64,000 bases of DNA from Rhodococcus rhodochrous (GTDB lineage: Bacteria > Actinomycetota > Actinomycetes > Mycobacteriales > Mycobacteriaceae), in NCBI RefSeq assembly GCF_014854695.1, contig NZ_CP027557.1:2356001-2420000 (forward strand). Reading direction: 5' to 3'. Both the position numbers and the translations under genes were made by a program. Below are positions 16,866-27,550 of the stretch, one piece after another; positions within the stretch are counted from its first letter, which is position 1, and every line of letters begins with the position of its first letter. The notes under the pieces were generated by a model. The model saw only the letters and a list, made by a program, of their open reading frames with translations, was not told where the DNA came from and did no database searches.

Positions 16866-17444
16866 GTGCGCGTGATGGGTGTCGACCCCGGTCTGACCCG
16901 CTGTGGTCTGGGGATGGTCGACACGGGACGCGGACGCGACGTGATCCCCGTCGCCGTCGGCGTCATCCGCACCTCGCCCGAACTCGACCTCGAGCACCGG
17001 CTCCTCAAGGTCTCCGACTCGGTCGAGGAGTGGATGGACCGCTACAAGCCCGACGTCGTCGCGATCGAGCGCGTGTTCTCCCAGCACAACGTGCGCACCG
17101 CGATGGGCACCGCGCAGGCCGGCGGCGTCGTCGCCCTGGCAGCGGCGCGTCGCTCGATCCCGGTCATGTTCCACACGCCGAGCGAGGTGAAGGCCGCGGT
17201 CACCGGCAGTGGCACGGCCGACAAGAAGCAGGTGACCACGATGATCACCCGCATCCTCAAGCTCGACGCCGCGCCGAAGCCCGCCGACGCCGCCGACGCG
17301 CTCGCGCTGGCCGTCGCACACTGTTGGCGGGCCCCGCTGCTCGCCAGACTCGCGGCCGCCGAAGCTGCGGCCGCCCAGCAGAAGAAACGCTACGAGGAGC
17401 GGCTGCGCGAACAGTCGGCCGCACGGAAGGCAGGTAGCCGGTGA
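16866..17444 (+). CDS. ruvC: Holliday junction endodeoxyribonuclease RuvC
   Basis: 192 residues. The four acidic catalytic residues fit RuvC: Asp in [11 protein letters not shown], Glu in VAIERVF, and the Asp pair in [15 protein letters not shown]. It resolves four-way junctions with RuvAB. The GTG at 16866 is chosen because AGAGGTGAG lies just upstream. The C-terminus (about 25 residues, Ala/Glu/Lys-rich) is longer than in E. coli. It overlaps ruvA by GTGA. Confidence 0.95.
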   Translation: MRVMGVDPGLTRCGLGMVDTGRGRDVIPVAVGVIRTSPELDLEHRLLKVSDSVEEWMDRYKPDVVAIERVFSQHNVRTAMGTAQAGGVVALAAARRSIPVMFHTPSEVKAAVTGSGTADKKQVTTMITRILKLDAAPKPADAADALALAVAHCWRAPLLARLAAAEAAAAQQKKRYEERLREQSAARKAGSR

Positions 17445-18037
17445 TCGCCTCGGTACACGGCGAGGTACTCGACATAGCCCTCGACCACGTGGTGATCGAG
17501 GCGGGTGGGATCGGCTATCGGATCAACACCACACCCGCGACCCTCGCCGGTCTCCGGCGCGGTGAGCAGGCCAGGCTCGCCACCGCGATGATCGTCCGCG
17601 AGGACTCCATGACGCTGTACGGCTTCGTCGACGCGGAGGCGCGCGAGCTGTTCGGCCTGCTGCAGACGGTCAGCGGCGTCGGTCCTCGGCTCGCCATGGC
17701 CACGCTCGCCGTCCTCGAACCCGATGCTCTGCGTGCGGCTCTCGCCGACGGCAACACCGCGGCGCTGACGCGGGTGCCCGGGATCGGCAAGCGCGGTGCC
17801 GAACGCATGATCGTCGAACTGCGCGACAAGGTCGCGGCCTTCGGCGCCACGGGGTCGTCGCCCGTCGCGGCCGGTGCCTCGCCGCTGCGCGACCAGATCG
17901 TCGAGGCGCTGGTCGGTCTCGGATTCACGCCGCGTCAGGCCGAGCCGGCCGCCGACAAGGTCCTCACCGAGGACCCGGGCGCCGACGTCTCGACGGCTCT
18001 GCGCTCGGCGCTCAAGCTGCTGGGCAGGTCGCGGTGA
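17441..18037 (+). CDS. ruvA: Holliday junction DNA helicase subunit RuvA
   Basis: 198 residues with the N-terminal OB fold ([20 protein letters not shown]) and two helix-hairpin-helix elements ([13 protein letters not shown] and [19 protein letters not shown]). The C-terminal UBA-like domain III ([19 protein letters not shown]) touches RuvB. RuvA tetramers hold the junction and load RuvB. GTG start; overlaps both neighbours by 4 bases. Confidence 0.95.
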   Translation: MIASVHGEVLDIALDHVVIEAGGIGYRINTTPATLAGLRRGEQARLATAMIVREDSMTLYGFVDAEARELFGLLQTVSGVGPRLAMATLAVLEPDALRAALADGNTAALTRVPGIGKRGAERMIVELRDKVAAFGATGSSPVAAGASPLRDQIVEALVGLGFTPRQAEPAADKVLTEDPGADVSTALRSALKLLGRSR

Positions 18038-19203
18038 CCGACGAGTACCGCGAATTCGATGCTGCATCGGCCGACCGCGAGCAGTCGCCGGTCACGGCGG
18101 AGCATCTGCCCTCCGACAGCGACATCGAGACGAGCCTGCGTCCGACCAGCCTCGACGACTTCATCGGTCAACCGCGGGTCCGCGAGCAGTTGCAGCTCGT
18201 CCTGCGAGGAGCGAAACTCCGCGGCGGCACTCCCGACCACATCCTCCTGTCCGGCCCGCCCGGTCTCGGCAAGACGTCGATGGCGATGATCATCGCCGCC
18301 GAACTCGGCACGTCGCTGAGACTGACCTCCGGTCCCGCGCTCGAACGCGCCGGCGATCTCGCCGCGATGCTGTCGAATCTCGCCGAGGGCGACGTGCTGT
18401 TCATCGACGAGATCCACCGCATCGCCCGACCGGCCGAGGAGATGCTGTACCTCGCGATGGAGGACTTCCGCGTCGACGTCGTGGTAGGAAAGGGGCCCGG
18501 CGCGACATCGATCCCGCTCGAGGTCGCACCGTTCACCCTCGTCGGCGCGACCACCCGTTCCGGTGCCCTCACCGGCCCGCTCCGCGACCGGTTCGGTTTC
18601 ACCGCGCACATGGACTTCTACGAGCCTCCCGAACTGCAGCGGATCCTGCACCGCTCCGCGTCGATCCTCGGTATCGATCTGCGCGACGACGCCGCAGCGG
18701 AGATCGCCGGTCGCTCCCGCGGCACGCCGCGTATCGCCAACCGGTTGCTCCGCCGTGTCCGCGACTACGCCGACGTGCGCGCCGACGGTGTCGTCACCCG
18801 GGCCGTCGCCCAGGCCGCGCTCGAGGTGTACGACGTCGACCCGATCGGTCTCGACCGTCTCGACCGCGCCGTCCTCGGCGCACTCGTCCGCAGTTTCGGT
18901 GGCGGCCCGGTCGGCGTGTCGACACTCGCCGTGGCCGTGGGGGAGGAGCCCGCAACCGTCGAGGAGGTGTGCGAGCCGTTCCTGGTCCGCGCCGGCATGG
19001 TCGCCCGCACCCCGCGCGGACGTGTCGCGACGCAGGCCGCCTGGTTGCAGCTCGGCCTCACCCCGCCGCCGGAGGCCGCCACCGGTGGCATCGAGGTGCG
19101 TGCACGCGAACCCCAGCTCGAGCTGTTCGAGGACGACCCCGCCGGCACCCTCGACGACGGCATCGATCCGTCCGACCCGGACGATCCGGACGTACGGCGG
19201 TAG
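18034..19203 (+). CDS. ruvB: Holliday junction branch migration ATPase RuvB
   Basis: 389 residues. Walker [15 protein letters not shown], Walker [14 protein letters not shown], sensor 1 [20 protein letters not shown], and the arginine region [17 protein letters not shown] are present. RuvB hexamers drive branch migration. The C-terminus extends past the winged helix with an acidic tail ([10 protein letters not shown]...DPDDPDVRR), longer than usual. Last gene of the SOS-controlled operon. Confidence 0.96.
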   Translation: MTDEYREFDAASADREQSPVTAEHLPSDSDIETSLRPTSLDDFIGQPRVREQLQLVLRGAKLRGGTPDHILLSGPPGLGKTSMAMIIAAELGTSLRLTSGPALERAGDLAAMLSNLAEGDVLFIDEIHRIARPAEEMLYLAMEDFRVDVVVGKGPGATSIPLEVAPFTLVGATTRSGALTGPLRDRFGFTAHMDFYEPPELQRILHRSASILGIDLRDDAAAEIAGRSRGTPRIANRLLRRVRDYADVRADGVVTRAVAQAALEVYDVDPIGLDRLDRAVLGALVRSFGGGPVGVSTLAVAVGEEPATVEEVCEPFLVRAGMVARTPRGRVATQAAWLQLGLTPPPEAATGGIEVRAREPQLELFEDDPAGTLDDGIDPSDPDDPDVRR

Positions 19204-19350
19204 GACGCTCGCCCGGGGAATGGCACACTGGTCTACTGCGTCGGTCCGTGGAGGCCGATCCCGATGTCGTGGTGCCGCATGCGCCACCACGACCCGCTGG
19301 TGTCGCTCGCGTCACCACCCACCGACAACGACCGAGGACTGACTTCAACG

Positions 19351-19680
19351 ATGGAACTGCTCTTCCCTCTCCTGATCCTGGCACTGCTCGTCCCGACCTT
19401 CCTGGGCGTGCGGCGTCAGAAGAAGGAGATGCAGAAGGTGACGGCGCTGCAGGACTCCCTGCGCATCGGCGACCGCGTGATGACCACCGCGGGTCTGCAC
19501 GCCACGGTGGCCGCGCTCGCCGACGACACCGTCGCTCTCGAGATCGCGCCGGGTGTCGTGACGACCTGGTCGCGTCTGGTCATCCGGGAGCGCGTCGAGA
19601 CTGCGACCCCGCAGGATCCGGATCTGCTCCGCAAGGACGACGATGCGAACCCGCCGGAGGGACGTCCGACCGAGTACTGA
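19351..19680 (+). CDS. yajC: preprotein translocase subunit YajC
   Basis: 109 residues: one transmembrane helix at the N-terminus (LLFPLLILALLVPTFLGVRR), then the YajC core LRIGDRVMTTAGLHATVAAL and an acidic tail. YajC associates with SecDF at the plasma membrane. The ATG at 19351 starts right at the helix. It is followed by a GC-rich inverted repeat and secD. Confidence 0.9.
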   Translation: MELLFPLLILALLVPTFLGVRRQKKEMQKVTALQDSLRIGDRVMTTAGLHATVAALADDTVALEIAPGVVTTWSRLVIRERVETATPQDPDLLRKDDDANPPEGRPTEY

Positions 19681-19704
19681 CAGTCGATCCGCGACGCACG
19701 GTTT

Positions 19705-19728
19705 CGGCACCGGAGTCCTCCGGTGCCG
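19705..19728 (+). terminator. strong hairpin between yajC and secD
   Basis: CGGCACCGGAG (19705-19715) pairs fully with CTCCGGTGCCG (19718-19728), nominally two bases apart so the loop opens by one pair. There is no T tract. It could lower secD expression relative to yajC or protect mRNA ends. Confidence 0.4.
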
Positions 19729-19791
19729 GTGCCGAGCGCCGCGCGACTGCACCCGACCACCACTCACTCGCATCGAGGAGACTGACAGACC

Positions 19792-21588
19792 GTGGCACCT
19801 TCCAACGGATCGGTGCATCCCGTGCGCGCTCTCGCCCTGTTCGGGGTGATTCTCGCCGCGTTGTATGCACTGGTCTTCTTCACCGGGGACAAGTCGCCCA
19901 CCCCGAAGCTGGGCATCGACCTGCAGGGTGGCACCCGTGTCACCCTCACCGCGCGAACCCCCGACGGGAGCAGCCCGAGTCCGGACAGCCTCCGCCAGGC
20001 CCAGCAGATCATCGAGACCCGCGTCAACGGGCTCGGTGTGTCGGGTTCGGAAGTGATCGTCGAGGGCGACAACCTCGTGATCACCGTCCCGGGTGAGGAC
20101 AGCGCCCAGGCCAGGACGCTGGGCCAGACCGCCCGTCTGTACATCAGGCCGGTGATCGGGGGACCGATCGACGCGAACATGACCGCCGAGGATCTCGCCG
20201 AGCAGCCCGGCGCCGGTACGCCCGAGGGCGAGCTGCCCGCAGAACCTGCCCCCGCAGAACCGGCTCCCGGCGAACCCGCCCCGGCCGACGAGGCTCCGCC
20301 CGCCGACGCACCCGAACCGCAGGGACGTCCGTTCCCGGCGCAGGATCCCACCGCGCCCACCGATGCCCCGGCACCGGCCGAGACGCCCGAGGCCCCCGCC
20401 GAGGCGCCCCAGGCTCCGGCCGAGCCCACCGGAGCCCCCGAGGCTCCCGAGAACGACGGCTCGCTCACGCCGCAGGAACAGGCGGCCGCCGACATCGCGG
20501 CGGCCAAGGCCACCCGTCAGAGCGAGGACCCCGCGGTGCAGCAGGCCGCGGCTCTCGCGCTCGACTGCTCCGCCGCCGACCCGCTCGCGGGCAACGACGA
20601 TCCGGCGCTTCCGCTCGTCGCGTGCTCCACGGACGGTACCGCGATCTACCTGCTCGGCCCGAGCATCATCGACGGCCAGCAGATCGACGACGCGACCTCC
20701 GGCTTCAACCAGCAGCAGTCGCGCTACGAGGTCAGCCTGACCTTCGACAGCGAGGGCAGCAACACCTGGGCGCAGTTCACGGCCGCGAACATCGGTCAGC
20801 AGGCCGCCTTCGTGCTCGACTCGAAGGTCGTCAGTGCCCCCGTGATCCAGGGGGCGACGCCCGCCGGCAGTGCAACCTCGATCACCGGCCAATTCACGAA
20901 CACGCAGGCCGCCGAGCTCGCGAACACCCTCAAGTACGGCTCGCTGCCGCTGTCGTTCGTGGCGTCCGAAGCCGAGACCGTCTCCGCGACACTGGGTCTG
21001 GCCTCGCTCGAAGCCGGCCTGATCGCCGGTGCGGTGGGCCTGGCCCTCGTGCTGCTCTTCTGCCTCGCCTACTACCGGATGCTCGGACTGCTCACCGCAC
21101 TGTCGCTCGTCCTGTCGGGCCTGGCGGTCTACGCGGTCATGGTGCTGCTCGGCAGATACATCGGGTTCACGCTCGACCTCGCCGGCGTCGCCGGTCTCAT
21201 CATCGGTATCGGCATGACCGCCGACTCGTTCGTCGTGTTCTTCGAACGGATCAAGGACGAGATCCGTGAGGGGCGGAGTTTCCGTTCCGCGGTGCCGCGC
21301 GGTTGGGCCCGTGCCCGCCGGACGATCCTGTCCGGTAACGCGGTCAGCTTCATCGCCGCCGCCGTGCTCTACGTCCTGGCCGTCGGTCAGGTCCGCGGCT
21401 TCGCGTTCACCCTCGGCCTCACCACGATCCTCGACGTCGTCGTCGTGTTCCTGGTGACCTGGCCGCTGGTGTTCCTGGCCTCGAAGTCGAAGTTCTGGTC
21501 CAAGCCGAGCGTGAACGGTCTGGGCGCGATCCAGCAGGTGGCCGACGAGCGTCGTCTCGTCGCCGCGACCGCTGCGAAGGAGGCGTGA
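19792..21588 (+). CDS. secD: protein translocase subunit SecD
   Basis: 598 residues. The first membrane helix (about 10-30) is followed by the P1 region ([15 protein letters not shown]). A Pro/Ala/Glu-rich insertion spans about residues 140-235, before the second half of the exported domain ([18 protein letters not shown]). Five more helices follow with [19 protein letters not shown], the transmembrane Asp motif that couples proton flow to protein release. The insertion is longer than in E. coli SecD and has the composition of a flexible periplasmic linker; related actinobacteria have similar ones. GTG start, secF follows after 2 bases. Confidence 0.95.
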   Translation: MAPSNGSVHPVRALALFGVILAALYALVFFTGDKSPTPKLGIDLQGGTRVTLTARTPDGSSPSPDSLRQAQQIIETRVNGLGVSGSEVIVEGDNLVITVPGEDSAQARTLGQTARLYIRPVIGGPIDANMTAEDLAEQPGAGTPEGELPAEPAPAEPAPGEPAPADEAPPADAPEPQGRPFPAQDPTAPTDAPAPAETPEAPAEAPQAPAEPTGAPEAPENDGSLTPQEQAAADIAAAKATRQSEDPAVQQAAALALDCSAADPLAGNDDPALPLVACSTDGTAIYLLGPSIIDGQQIDDATSGFNQQQSRYEVSLTFDSEGSNTWAQFTAANIGQQAAFVLDSKVVSAPVIQGATPAGSATSITGQFTNTQAAELANTLKYGSLPLSFVASEAETVSATLGLASLEAGLIAGAVGLALVLLFCLAYYRMLGLLTALSLVLSGLAVYAVMVLLGRYIGFTLDLAGVAGLIIGIGMTADSFVVFFERIKDEIREGRSFRSAVPRGWARARRTILSGNAVSFIAAAVLYVLAVGQVRGFAFTLGLTTILDVVVVFLVTWPLVFLASKSKFWSKPSVNGLGAIQQVADERRLVAATAAKEA

Positions 21589-21590
21589 CG

Positions 21591-22793
21591 ATGACCGACA
21601 CGACCACGACGACGGCCGCGCCGCAGCACAGCCGCCTGTCCCGTCTGTACACCGGCACGGGCGCCTTCGAGATCGTCGGACGCCGCAAGCGGTGGTACAT
21701 CGTCACCGCGGTGATCGTGCTGATCGCCCTGCTCAGCATGCTGCTGCGCGGATTCAGCTGGGGTATCGACTTCGAGGGCGGCACCCGCATCCAGATGCCG
21801 GCCGTGCCGGGCGTCTCCGTCGAGGACGTCGAGACCGTCTTCAGCGACACCATCGGCTTCGAACCCGAAGCGGTGCAGACCGTCGGCGCCGGCGACGGAG
21901 CGACCGTCCAGATCCGGTCGGAGACCCTCGACGGCGATCAGGTCGCGGAGCTGCAGACCGCGCTGTTCGAGGAGTTCCGGCCCGCCGGGCCGGACGGAGA
22001 GCCGTCCCGCAACTCGATCAGCGTCGCCGACGTCAGCGAGACGTGGGGAAGCCAGATCACCAACAAGGCGCTCATCGCGCTGGTGGTCTTCCTCGTCATC
22101 GTCAGCATCTACATCACGATCCGATACCAGCGGAACATGGCGATCGCAGCGATCGCCGCCCTGTTCTTCGACATCATCGTGACAGCAGGTGTCTACGCCC
22201 TCGTCGGATTCGAAGTCAGCCCTGCGACCGTCATCGGTCTGCTCACGATCCTCGGTTTCTCGCTCTACGACACGGTCGTCGTCTTCGACAAGGTCGAGGA
22301 GAACACCCGCGGCATCCTGCACCTGCATCGTCGCACCTACGCCGAGCAGGCCAACCTCGCCGTCAACCAGACGCTCATGCGCTCGATCAACACCACGATC
22401 ATCTCGGTGTTGCCGGTGCTGGCGCTGATGGTCATCGCGGTGTGGCTCCTCGGTGTGGGCACGCTCAAGGACCTCGCCCTCGTCCAGTTGGTCGGCATCG
22501 TCGTCGGTACCTTCTCGTCGATCTTCTTCGCGACCCCGTTGCTGGTTACGCTCGAGGAATGGCGTGGTCCGGTCGCGAAGCACACCCGCAAGGTGCTCGC
22601 CAAGCGGGAGGAGGCCGCCGCCCGCGCGGCGAAGACCGGGACGACGGCCGGATCGCAGTCGGCCGACGCGGTCGACGCGAAGGTGGTGCCGACGGTGCAG
22701 GACGCCGGATCCCTGCCCGACCGGGCGACGGTCCGTCGCGGCCCCGCCCCAGGGGCACGACCCACCGGAAAGCGCGGCAAGAGAAGGTCCTGA
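21591..22793 (+). CDS. secF: protein translocase subunit SecF
   Basis: 400 residues with six predicted helices. The SecF signature WGIDFEGGTRIQMP is near the start. ILGFSLYDTVVVFDKVEENT holds the functional Asp, and LALMVIAVWLLGVG follows. A charged cytoplasmic tail extends to the end (KRGKRRS). The ATG at 21591 is chosen because AAGGAGG lies 7 bases upstream; the GTG at 21585 is too close to it. Works with SecD in proton-driven late export. Confidence 0.95.
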   Translation: MTDTTTTTAAPQHSRLSRLYTGTGAFEIVGRRKRWYIVTAVIVLIALLSMLLRGFSWGIDFEGGTRIQMPAVPGVSVEDVETVFSDTIGFEPEAVQTVGAGDGATVQIRSETLDGDQVAELQTALFEEFRPAGPDGEPSRNSISVADVSETWGSQITNKALIALVVFLVIVSIYITIRYQRNMAIAAIAALFFDIIVTAGVYALVGFEVSPATVIGLLTILGFSLYDTVVVFDKVEENTRGILHLHRRTYAEQANLAVNQTLMRSINTTIISVLPVLALMVIAVWLLGVGTLKDLALVQLVGIVVGTFSSIFFATPLLVTLEEWRGPVAKHTRKVLAKREEAAARAAKTGTTAGSQSADAVDAKVVPTVQDAGSLPDRATVRRGPAPGARPTGKRGKRRS

Positions 22794-22794
22794 C

Positions 22795-24546
22795 ATGGCG
22801 GTGAGCGAGCGGAACGACCCGACGACGACGCGGTCGCCGAGGCGCCGCGGCACGCTCCTCGCGTGCGCGGCGGTGGCCTCGACACTCGCGTTCTCCACCG
22901 TCGCGTGCGGCACGGACGAGGAACCGGTGCACTCGATCGGGTACGCGATCGACAACACGGTGACGACCTACAACGCCAACACCGTCGACGGTGCGGCCTC
23001 GGGCGCGCGCCAGGCGTTCGCCCGGGTGCTGCCGGGCTTCGGCTACGTCGGTCCGTCGGGCCGGGTGATCGCGGACACCGACATCGGCACCGCCTCGGTC
23101 GTGCCCGGTGAGGGGCTCACCGTGCAGTACCGCCTGTCGCCGAATGCGGTCTACTCCGACGGTGTGCCCATGTCCTGCGACGACCTCGTCCTGGCCTGGG
23201 CCGCGTCGAGCGGACGCTTCACCGCTCCCGACGAGTCCGGCGAGCAGGTCCCGTTGTTCGACGCCGCCCATCGCGGTGGTTACGCCGACATCGACCGGGT
23301 CGACTGTCGGCCCGGCTCGAAGGAGGCCACCGTCGTCTTCCGGCCCGGTCGCGAGGACACGAACTGGAAGGCGCTGTTCGGGGCCACCGAGCTGATGCCG
23401 GCCCACGTGGCGGCAGGACGGTCGGGTGTGTCCGACCTGGTCGGAGCGATCACGGCGAACGACACCGACGCCGTCCGGCGCATCGCGGAGTTCTGGAACA
23501 CCGGCTGGAGCCTCACCCCGGGTGAGATCGATCCGGCGCTGTTCCCGTCCGCGGGCCCGTACCGCATCGAGTCGTACACCGCCGAGGACGGTCTGACGCT
23601 CGTCGCGAACGAGCGGTGGTGGGGGAACGCCCCGGGCACCGACCGCATCGTCGTCTGGCCGCGCGGCACCGACACGTCCGCGGCCGCGGAGGACGGCCGC
23701 ATCCACGTCGTCGACGTGGCCGAGGGATCCGTCGGTCACAGCAACCTCGGCGACGGTGCCGACGTCTCCACCGTCGTCTCACGCAACCTCGAACAACTGG
23801 TGTTCGCCACGAGCGGTGTCTTCCAGGACCCGGCGGCGCGCCGCGCCGTCGCCCTGTGCACGCCTCGCACACAGCTGTTCGACGAGCTCGGCGCATCCGA
23901 CGAGTCGAACGGTGTCACGGGCCCGATCACCTCGCGGCTCCTGGCTCCCGACTCACCGCTGTACCCGCAGACCGTGCCGACCGCCGAACGCTACGCCGAG
24001 GTCGACATCGACGCCGCGCGTTCCGAACGTGAGGCCTCCGGTCAGGACCGCATGCAGGTCCGCATCGGCTATCTCGGACCGGACGAGCGCCGCGCGCGCA
24101 CCGTCGAGCTGATCGGCGAGTCCTGCCGCGAGGCGGGCATCGAGATCGTCGACGCCGGCTCCGACAGCTTCACGCCGTCGCAACTGACGGCGGGGGAGGT
24201 CGACGCGATCCTCGTCGGGACGGCCACGGCGGCCGGTGCCGGTGGCGCCGCCGACATGGAGCACGCCCGCGACGCACTGCACTCCGGCGCCGGCAGCAAT
24301 GTCGGCGGCTATTCGATCGGCCGCGTCGACGAACTGCTCGACGGTCTGCTCGTGGCGAAGGACAACGCGGCCATCGCGGGACTCGCGACCGAGGCCGAAC
24401 GCATCCTGTGGGGCGACGTCCCCACCCTGCCCCTGTTCGCGCAGCCCCGCACGATCGGGTTCGCGGCGGGAATGCATGCCGGGGTGCCCAACCCGACGAC
24501 CGCGGGTGCGGGCTGGAACATGGACCGGTGGATACTCAGAGGATGA
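22795..24546 (+). CDS. ABC transporter substrate-binding lipoprotein (family 5)
   Basis: 583 residues. An N-terminal RSPRRRG stretch, a hydrophobic segment and lipobox-like STVACG predict a lipoprotein with the Cys near residue 38. The rest resembles the extracellular family 5 (peptide/nickel/oligopeptide) binding proteins: YRLSPNAVYSDGVPMSCDDL, FPSAGPYRIESYTAEDGL and a C-terminal PLFAQPRTIGF. The matching M. tuberculosis gene is Rv2585c, between secF and apt. No permease or ATPase genes adjoin, so it may share another transporter or act alone. The ATG follows the secF stop by one base; its stop overlaps the apt start. Confidence 0.85.
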   Translation: MAVSERNDPTTTRSPRRRGTLLACAAVASTLAFSTVACGTDEEPVHSIGYAIDNTVTTYNANTVDGAASGARQAFARVLPGFGYVGPSGRVIADTDIGTASVVPGEGLTVQYRLSPNAVYSDGVPMSCDDLVLAWAASSGRFTAPDESGEQVPLFDAAHRGGYADIDRVDCRPGSKEATVVFRPGREDTNWKALFGATELMPAHVAAGRSGVSDLVGAITANDTDAVRRIAEFWNTGWSLTPGEIDPALFPSAGPYRIESYTAEDGLTLVANERWWGNAPGTDRIVVWPRGTDTSAAAEDGRIHVVDVAEGSVGHSNLGDGADVSTVVSRNLEQLVFATSGVFQDPAARRAVALCTPRTQLFDELGASDESNGVTGPITSRLLAPDSPLYPQTVPTAERYAEVDIDAARSEREASGQDRMQVRIGYLGPDERRARTVELIGESCREAGIEIVDAGSDSFTPSQLTAGEVDAILVGTATAAGAGGAADMEHARDALHSGAGSNVGGYSIGRVDELLDGLLVAKDNAAIAGLATEAERILWGDVPTLPLFAQPRTIGFAAGMHAGVPNPTTAGAGWNMDRWILRG

Positions 24547-25100
24547 ACGCTCAACGGATCGGCGACCCGCGGCTCGTCGAGGAAGCTGCCGGGGCCGTCG
24601 CCGAACACACCCGATGGGTCGACGACTTCCCGACCGCGGGTGTCCGTTTCGCCGACCTGACGCCCGTCTTCGCCGACGGACCGTCCTTCTCGGCCGTGAT
24701 CGCGGCGTTGGCTTCCGCGGCTCCCGACGCCGAACTCGTCGCCGGTATCGATGCGCGCGGCTTCCTCCTCGGCGGCGGCATCGCCCGCACCCTCGGGGTG
24801 GGCGTGCTCGCCGTCCGCAAGGCGGGCAAACTCCCGCCGCCCGTCCAGACCTGTGAATACAGCCTCGAATACGGCACCGCTGCGATCGAGATCCCGGGCG
24901 ACTGGATGGCCCTCCAGGGCCGCAAGGTGCTCGTCGTCGACGACGTCCTCGCGACCGGCGGAACTCTCGCCGCGACCGTCGAACTGCTCGAACGCGTCGG
25001 CGCCGAGGTCGTCGGGATCACCGTCGTCACCGAGATCGAAGCCCTCGGCGGCCGGGTGCGACTGCAGAAGTACCCGCTCACGTCTCTCGTGCGGATCTGA
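24543..25100 (+). CDS. apt: adenine phosphoribosyltransferase
   Basis: 185 residues. The PRPP-binding motif is VLVVDDVLATGGTLAA. DFPTAGVRFADLTPVFAD and GIDARGFLLGGGIAR are the other conserved blocks. It makes AMP from adenine and PRPP (purine salvage). ATG at 24543 overlaps the upstream stop (ATGA). relA follows after about 100 bases, as in many actinobacteria. Confidence 0.94.
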   Translation: MNAQRIGDPRLVEEAAGAVAEHTRWVDDFPTAGVRFADLTPVFADGPSFSAVIAALASAAPDAELVAGIDARGFLLGGGIARTLGVGVLAVRKAGKLPPPVQTCEYSLEYGTAAIEIPGDWMALQGRKVLVVDDVLATGGTLAATVELLERVGAEVVGITVVTEIEALGGRVRLQKYPLTSLVRI

Positions 25101-25204
25101 GAGATAGAGTTGCCACAGGTGCCGGTGAACCCGCCGGACCCGTACGGTCCGGACATGCGCATCGGTGACGAACCGGGTTCGCAGCCGCGACGGGAGGTGG
25201 AGGC

Positions 25205-27517
25205 ATGACCCAGAATCTCGATCGGTCCCACAATTCCGGTCAGAACCCGACCCCCACACCGGCATCGACCTCCGCGTCGAGGCGGGTACGCGCCCGCCTG
25301 GCTCGACGCATCACCGGTCAGCGGGGCACGAGCCTCAAGCCGGTCCTCGAGCCGCTGGTCACCATCCACCGTGAGCTGTATCCCAAGGCCGACCTCTCGC
25401 AGCTGCAGCGCGCGTACGACGTCGCCGAGGAACGGCACGCCAGCCAGAAGCGCAAGTCCGGCGATCCGTACATCACCCACCCGCTGGCGGTCGCGACGAT
25501 CCTCGCCGAACTCGGCATGGATACCACGACCCTCGTCGCGGCACTGCTCCACGACACCGTCGAGGACACCGGGTACACGCTCGAGCAGCTCACCGCCGAG
25601 TTCGGTGAAGAGGTCGCGCACCTCGTCGACGGCGTCACCAAACTCGACAAGGTCGTGCTCGGCTCGGCCGCCGAGGGCGAGACCATCCGCAAGATGATCA
25701 TCGCGATGGCGCGCGACCCCCGGGTGCTCGTCATCAAGGTCGCCGACCGCCTGCACAACATGCGGACCATGCGCTTCCTGCCTCCCGAGAAGCAGGCCCG
25801 CAAGGCACGCGAAACCCTCGAGGTCATCGCCCCGCTGGCCCATCGCCTCGGGATGGCGACGGTCAAGTGGGAGCTCGAGGACCTCGCCTTCGCGATCCTC
25901 CATCCGAAGAAGTACGAGGAGATCGTCCGGCTCGTCGCGACCCGCGCGCCGTCGCGCGACACCTATCTGGCCACCGTCCGCGACGAGATCGGGCGGACAC
26001 TCGCGGCGTCGCGGATCGACGCGGTCGTCGAGGGCCGGCCCAAGCACTACTGGTCGATCTACCAGAAGATGATCGTCAAGGGCCGCGACTTCGACGACAT
26101 CCACGACCTGGTCGGCGTCCGCATCCTGTGCAACGAGATCCGCGACTGCTACGCGGCCGTCGGTGTCGTGCACTCGCTGTGGCAGCCCATGGCGGGACGG
26201 TTCAAGGACTACATCGCGCAGCCCCGCTACGGCGTCTACCAGTCGCTGCACACCACCGTCATCGGTCCCGAGGGCAAGCCGCTCGAGGTGCAGATCCGCA
26301 CGCACGAGATGCACCGCACCGCCGAGTTCGGCATCGCCGCGCACTGGCGGTACAAGGAGACCAAGGGACGCCACTCGGGTGATGTCGCCGAGCTCGACGA
26401 CATGGCCTGGATGCGGCAGCTCCTCGACTGGCAGCGGGAAGCGGCCGACCCGGGGGAGTTCCTCGAATCGCTCCGCTACGACCTGGCGGTCAAGGAGATC
26501 TTCGTCTTCACGCCCAAGGGCGACGTGATCACCCTGCCCTCCGGCTCGACGCCCGTGGACTTCGCGTACGCCGTGCACACCGAGGTCGGGCACCGCTGCA
26601 TCGGAGCCCGCGTCAACGGCCGACTCGTCGCCCTCGAACGCAAGCTCGAGAACGGCGAGGTCGTGGAGGTCTTCACCTCCAAGGACCCGAACGCCGGCCC
26701 GAGCCGCGACTGGCAGTCGTTCGTCGTCTCACCCCGCGCCAAGGCGAAGATCCGGCAGTGGTTCGCCAAGGAACGTCGCGAGGAGGCCCTCGAATCCGGC
26801 AAGGACGCCATCGCGAAGGAGGTCCGTCGCGTCGGTCTGCCGCTGCAGCGCCTGATGAACGCCGACCTGATGGTCGCGGTCGCCAAGGAACTGCGCTACG
26901 CCGACGTCTCGGCGCTGTACACCGCCGTCGGTGAGCACCACGTCTCGGCGCACCACGTCGTGCAACGGCTGGTCGCGCTGCTCGGCGGGGTCGGTGGTGT
27001 CGAGGAGGAGCTGGCCGAGCGGTCGACCCCGTCGACCATCCCCACTCGCTCGCGGCACAGCGGCGACTCCGGTGTCCTCGTGCCGGGCGCACCGGGTACG
27101 GTCTCGAAGCTCGCCAAGTGCTGCACGCCCGTCCCCGGCGACGAGATCATGGGCTTCGTGACCCGCACCGGAGCGGTGAGCGTGCACCGCACGGACTGCA
27201 CCAACGCCGGGTCGCTGCGGGAGCAATCGGAGCGCATCATCGAGGTGCAGTGGGCGCCCTCGCCGTCGTCGGTCTTCCTCGTCGCAATCCAGATCGAGGC
27301 CCTCGATCGGCACCGCCTGCTGTCGGACGTCACGAAGGCGCTCGCCGACGAGAAGGTCAACATCCTGTCGGCCTCGGTGACGACCACGGGCGACCGGGTC
27401 GCGGTGAGCCGGTTCACCTTCGAGATGGGCGATCCGAAGCATCTCGGACACGTGCTCAACGTCGTCCGCAACGTCGAGGGCGTCTACGACGTCTACCGGG
27501 TGACCTCGGCTGCCTGA
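25205..27517 (+). CDS. relA: bifunctional (p)ppGpp synthetase/hydrolase
   Basis: 770 residues. HD hydrolase domain: [15 protein letters not shown] and [12 protein letters not shown] (His-Asp pair), with [15 protein letters not shown]. Synthetase domain: [16 protein letters not shown] and [10 protein letters not shown], plus the loop [18 protein letters not shown] domain: [23 protein letters not shown] domain at the C-terminus ([16 protein letters not shown]). Because the HD residues are intact it should both make and degrade (p)ppGpp. ATG at 25205 after GGGAGGTGGAGG. It likely responds to uncharged tRNA at the ribosome. Confidence 0.96.
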   Translation: MTQNLDRSHNSGQNPTPTPASTSASRRVRARLARRITGQRGTSLKPVLEPLVTIHRELYPKADLSQLQRAYDVAEERHASQKRKSGDPYITHPLAVATILAELGMDTTTLVAALLHDTVEDTGYTLEQLTAEFGEEVAHLVDGVTKLDKVVLGSAAEGETIRKMIIAMARDPRVLVIKVADRLHNMRTMRFLPPEKQARKARETLEVIAPLAHRLGMATVKWELEDLAFAILHPKKYEEIVRLVATRAPSRDTYLATVRDEIGRTLAASRIDAVVEGRPKHYWSIYQKMIVKGRDFDDIHDLVGVRILCNEIRDCYAAVGVVHSLWQPMAGRFKDYIAQPRYGVYQSLHTTVIGPEGKPLEVQIRTHEMHRTAEFGIAAHWRYKETKGRHSGDVAELDDMAWMRQLLDWQREAADPGEFLESLRYDLAVKEIFVFTPKGDVITLPSGSTPVDFAYAVHTEVGHRCIGARVNGRLVALERKLENGEVVEVFTSKDPNAGPSRDWQSFVVSPRAKAKIRQWFAKERREEALESGKDAIAKEVRRVGLPLQRLMNADLMVAVAKELRYADVSALYTAVGEHHVSAHHVVQRLVALLGGVGGVEEELAERSTPSTIPTRSRHSGDSGVLVPGAPGTVSKLAKCCTPVPGDEIMGFVTRTGAVSVHRTDCTNAGSLREQSERIIEVQWAPSPSSVFLVAIQIEALDRHRLLSDVTKALADEKVNILSASVTTTGDRVAVSRFTFEMGDPKHLGHVLNVVRNVEGVYDVYRVTSAA

Positions 27518-27550
27518 TCGCCCCCGATCGGCCCCGTTCACGTCGCTCCG

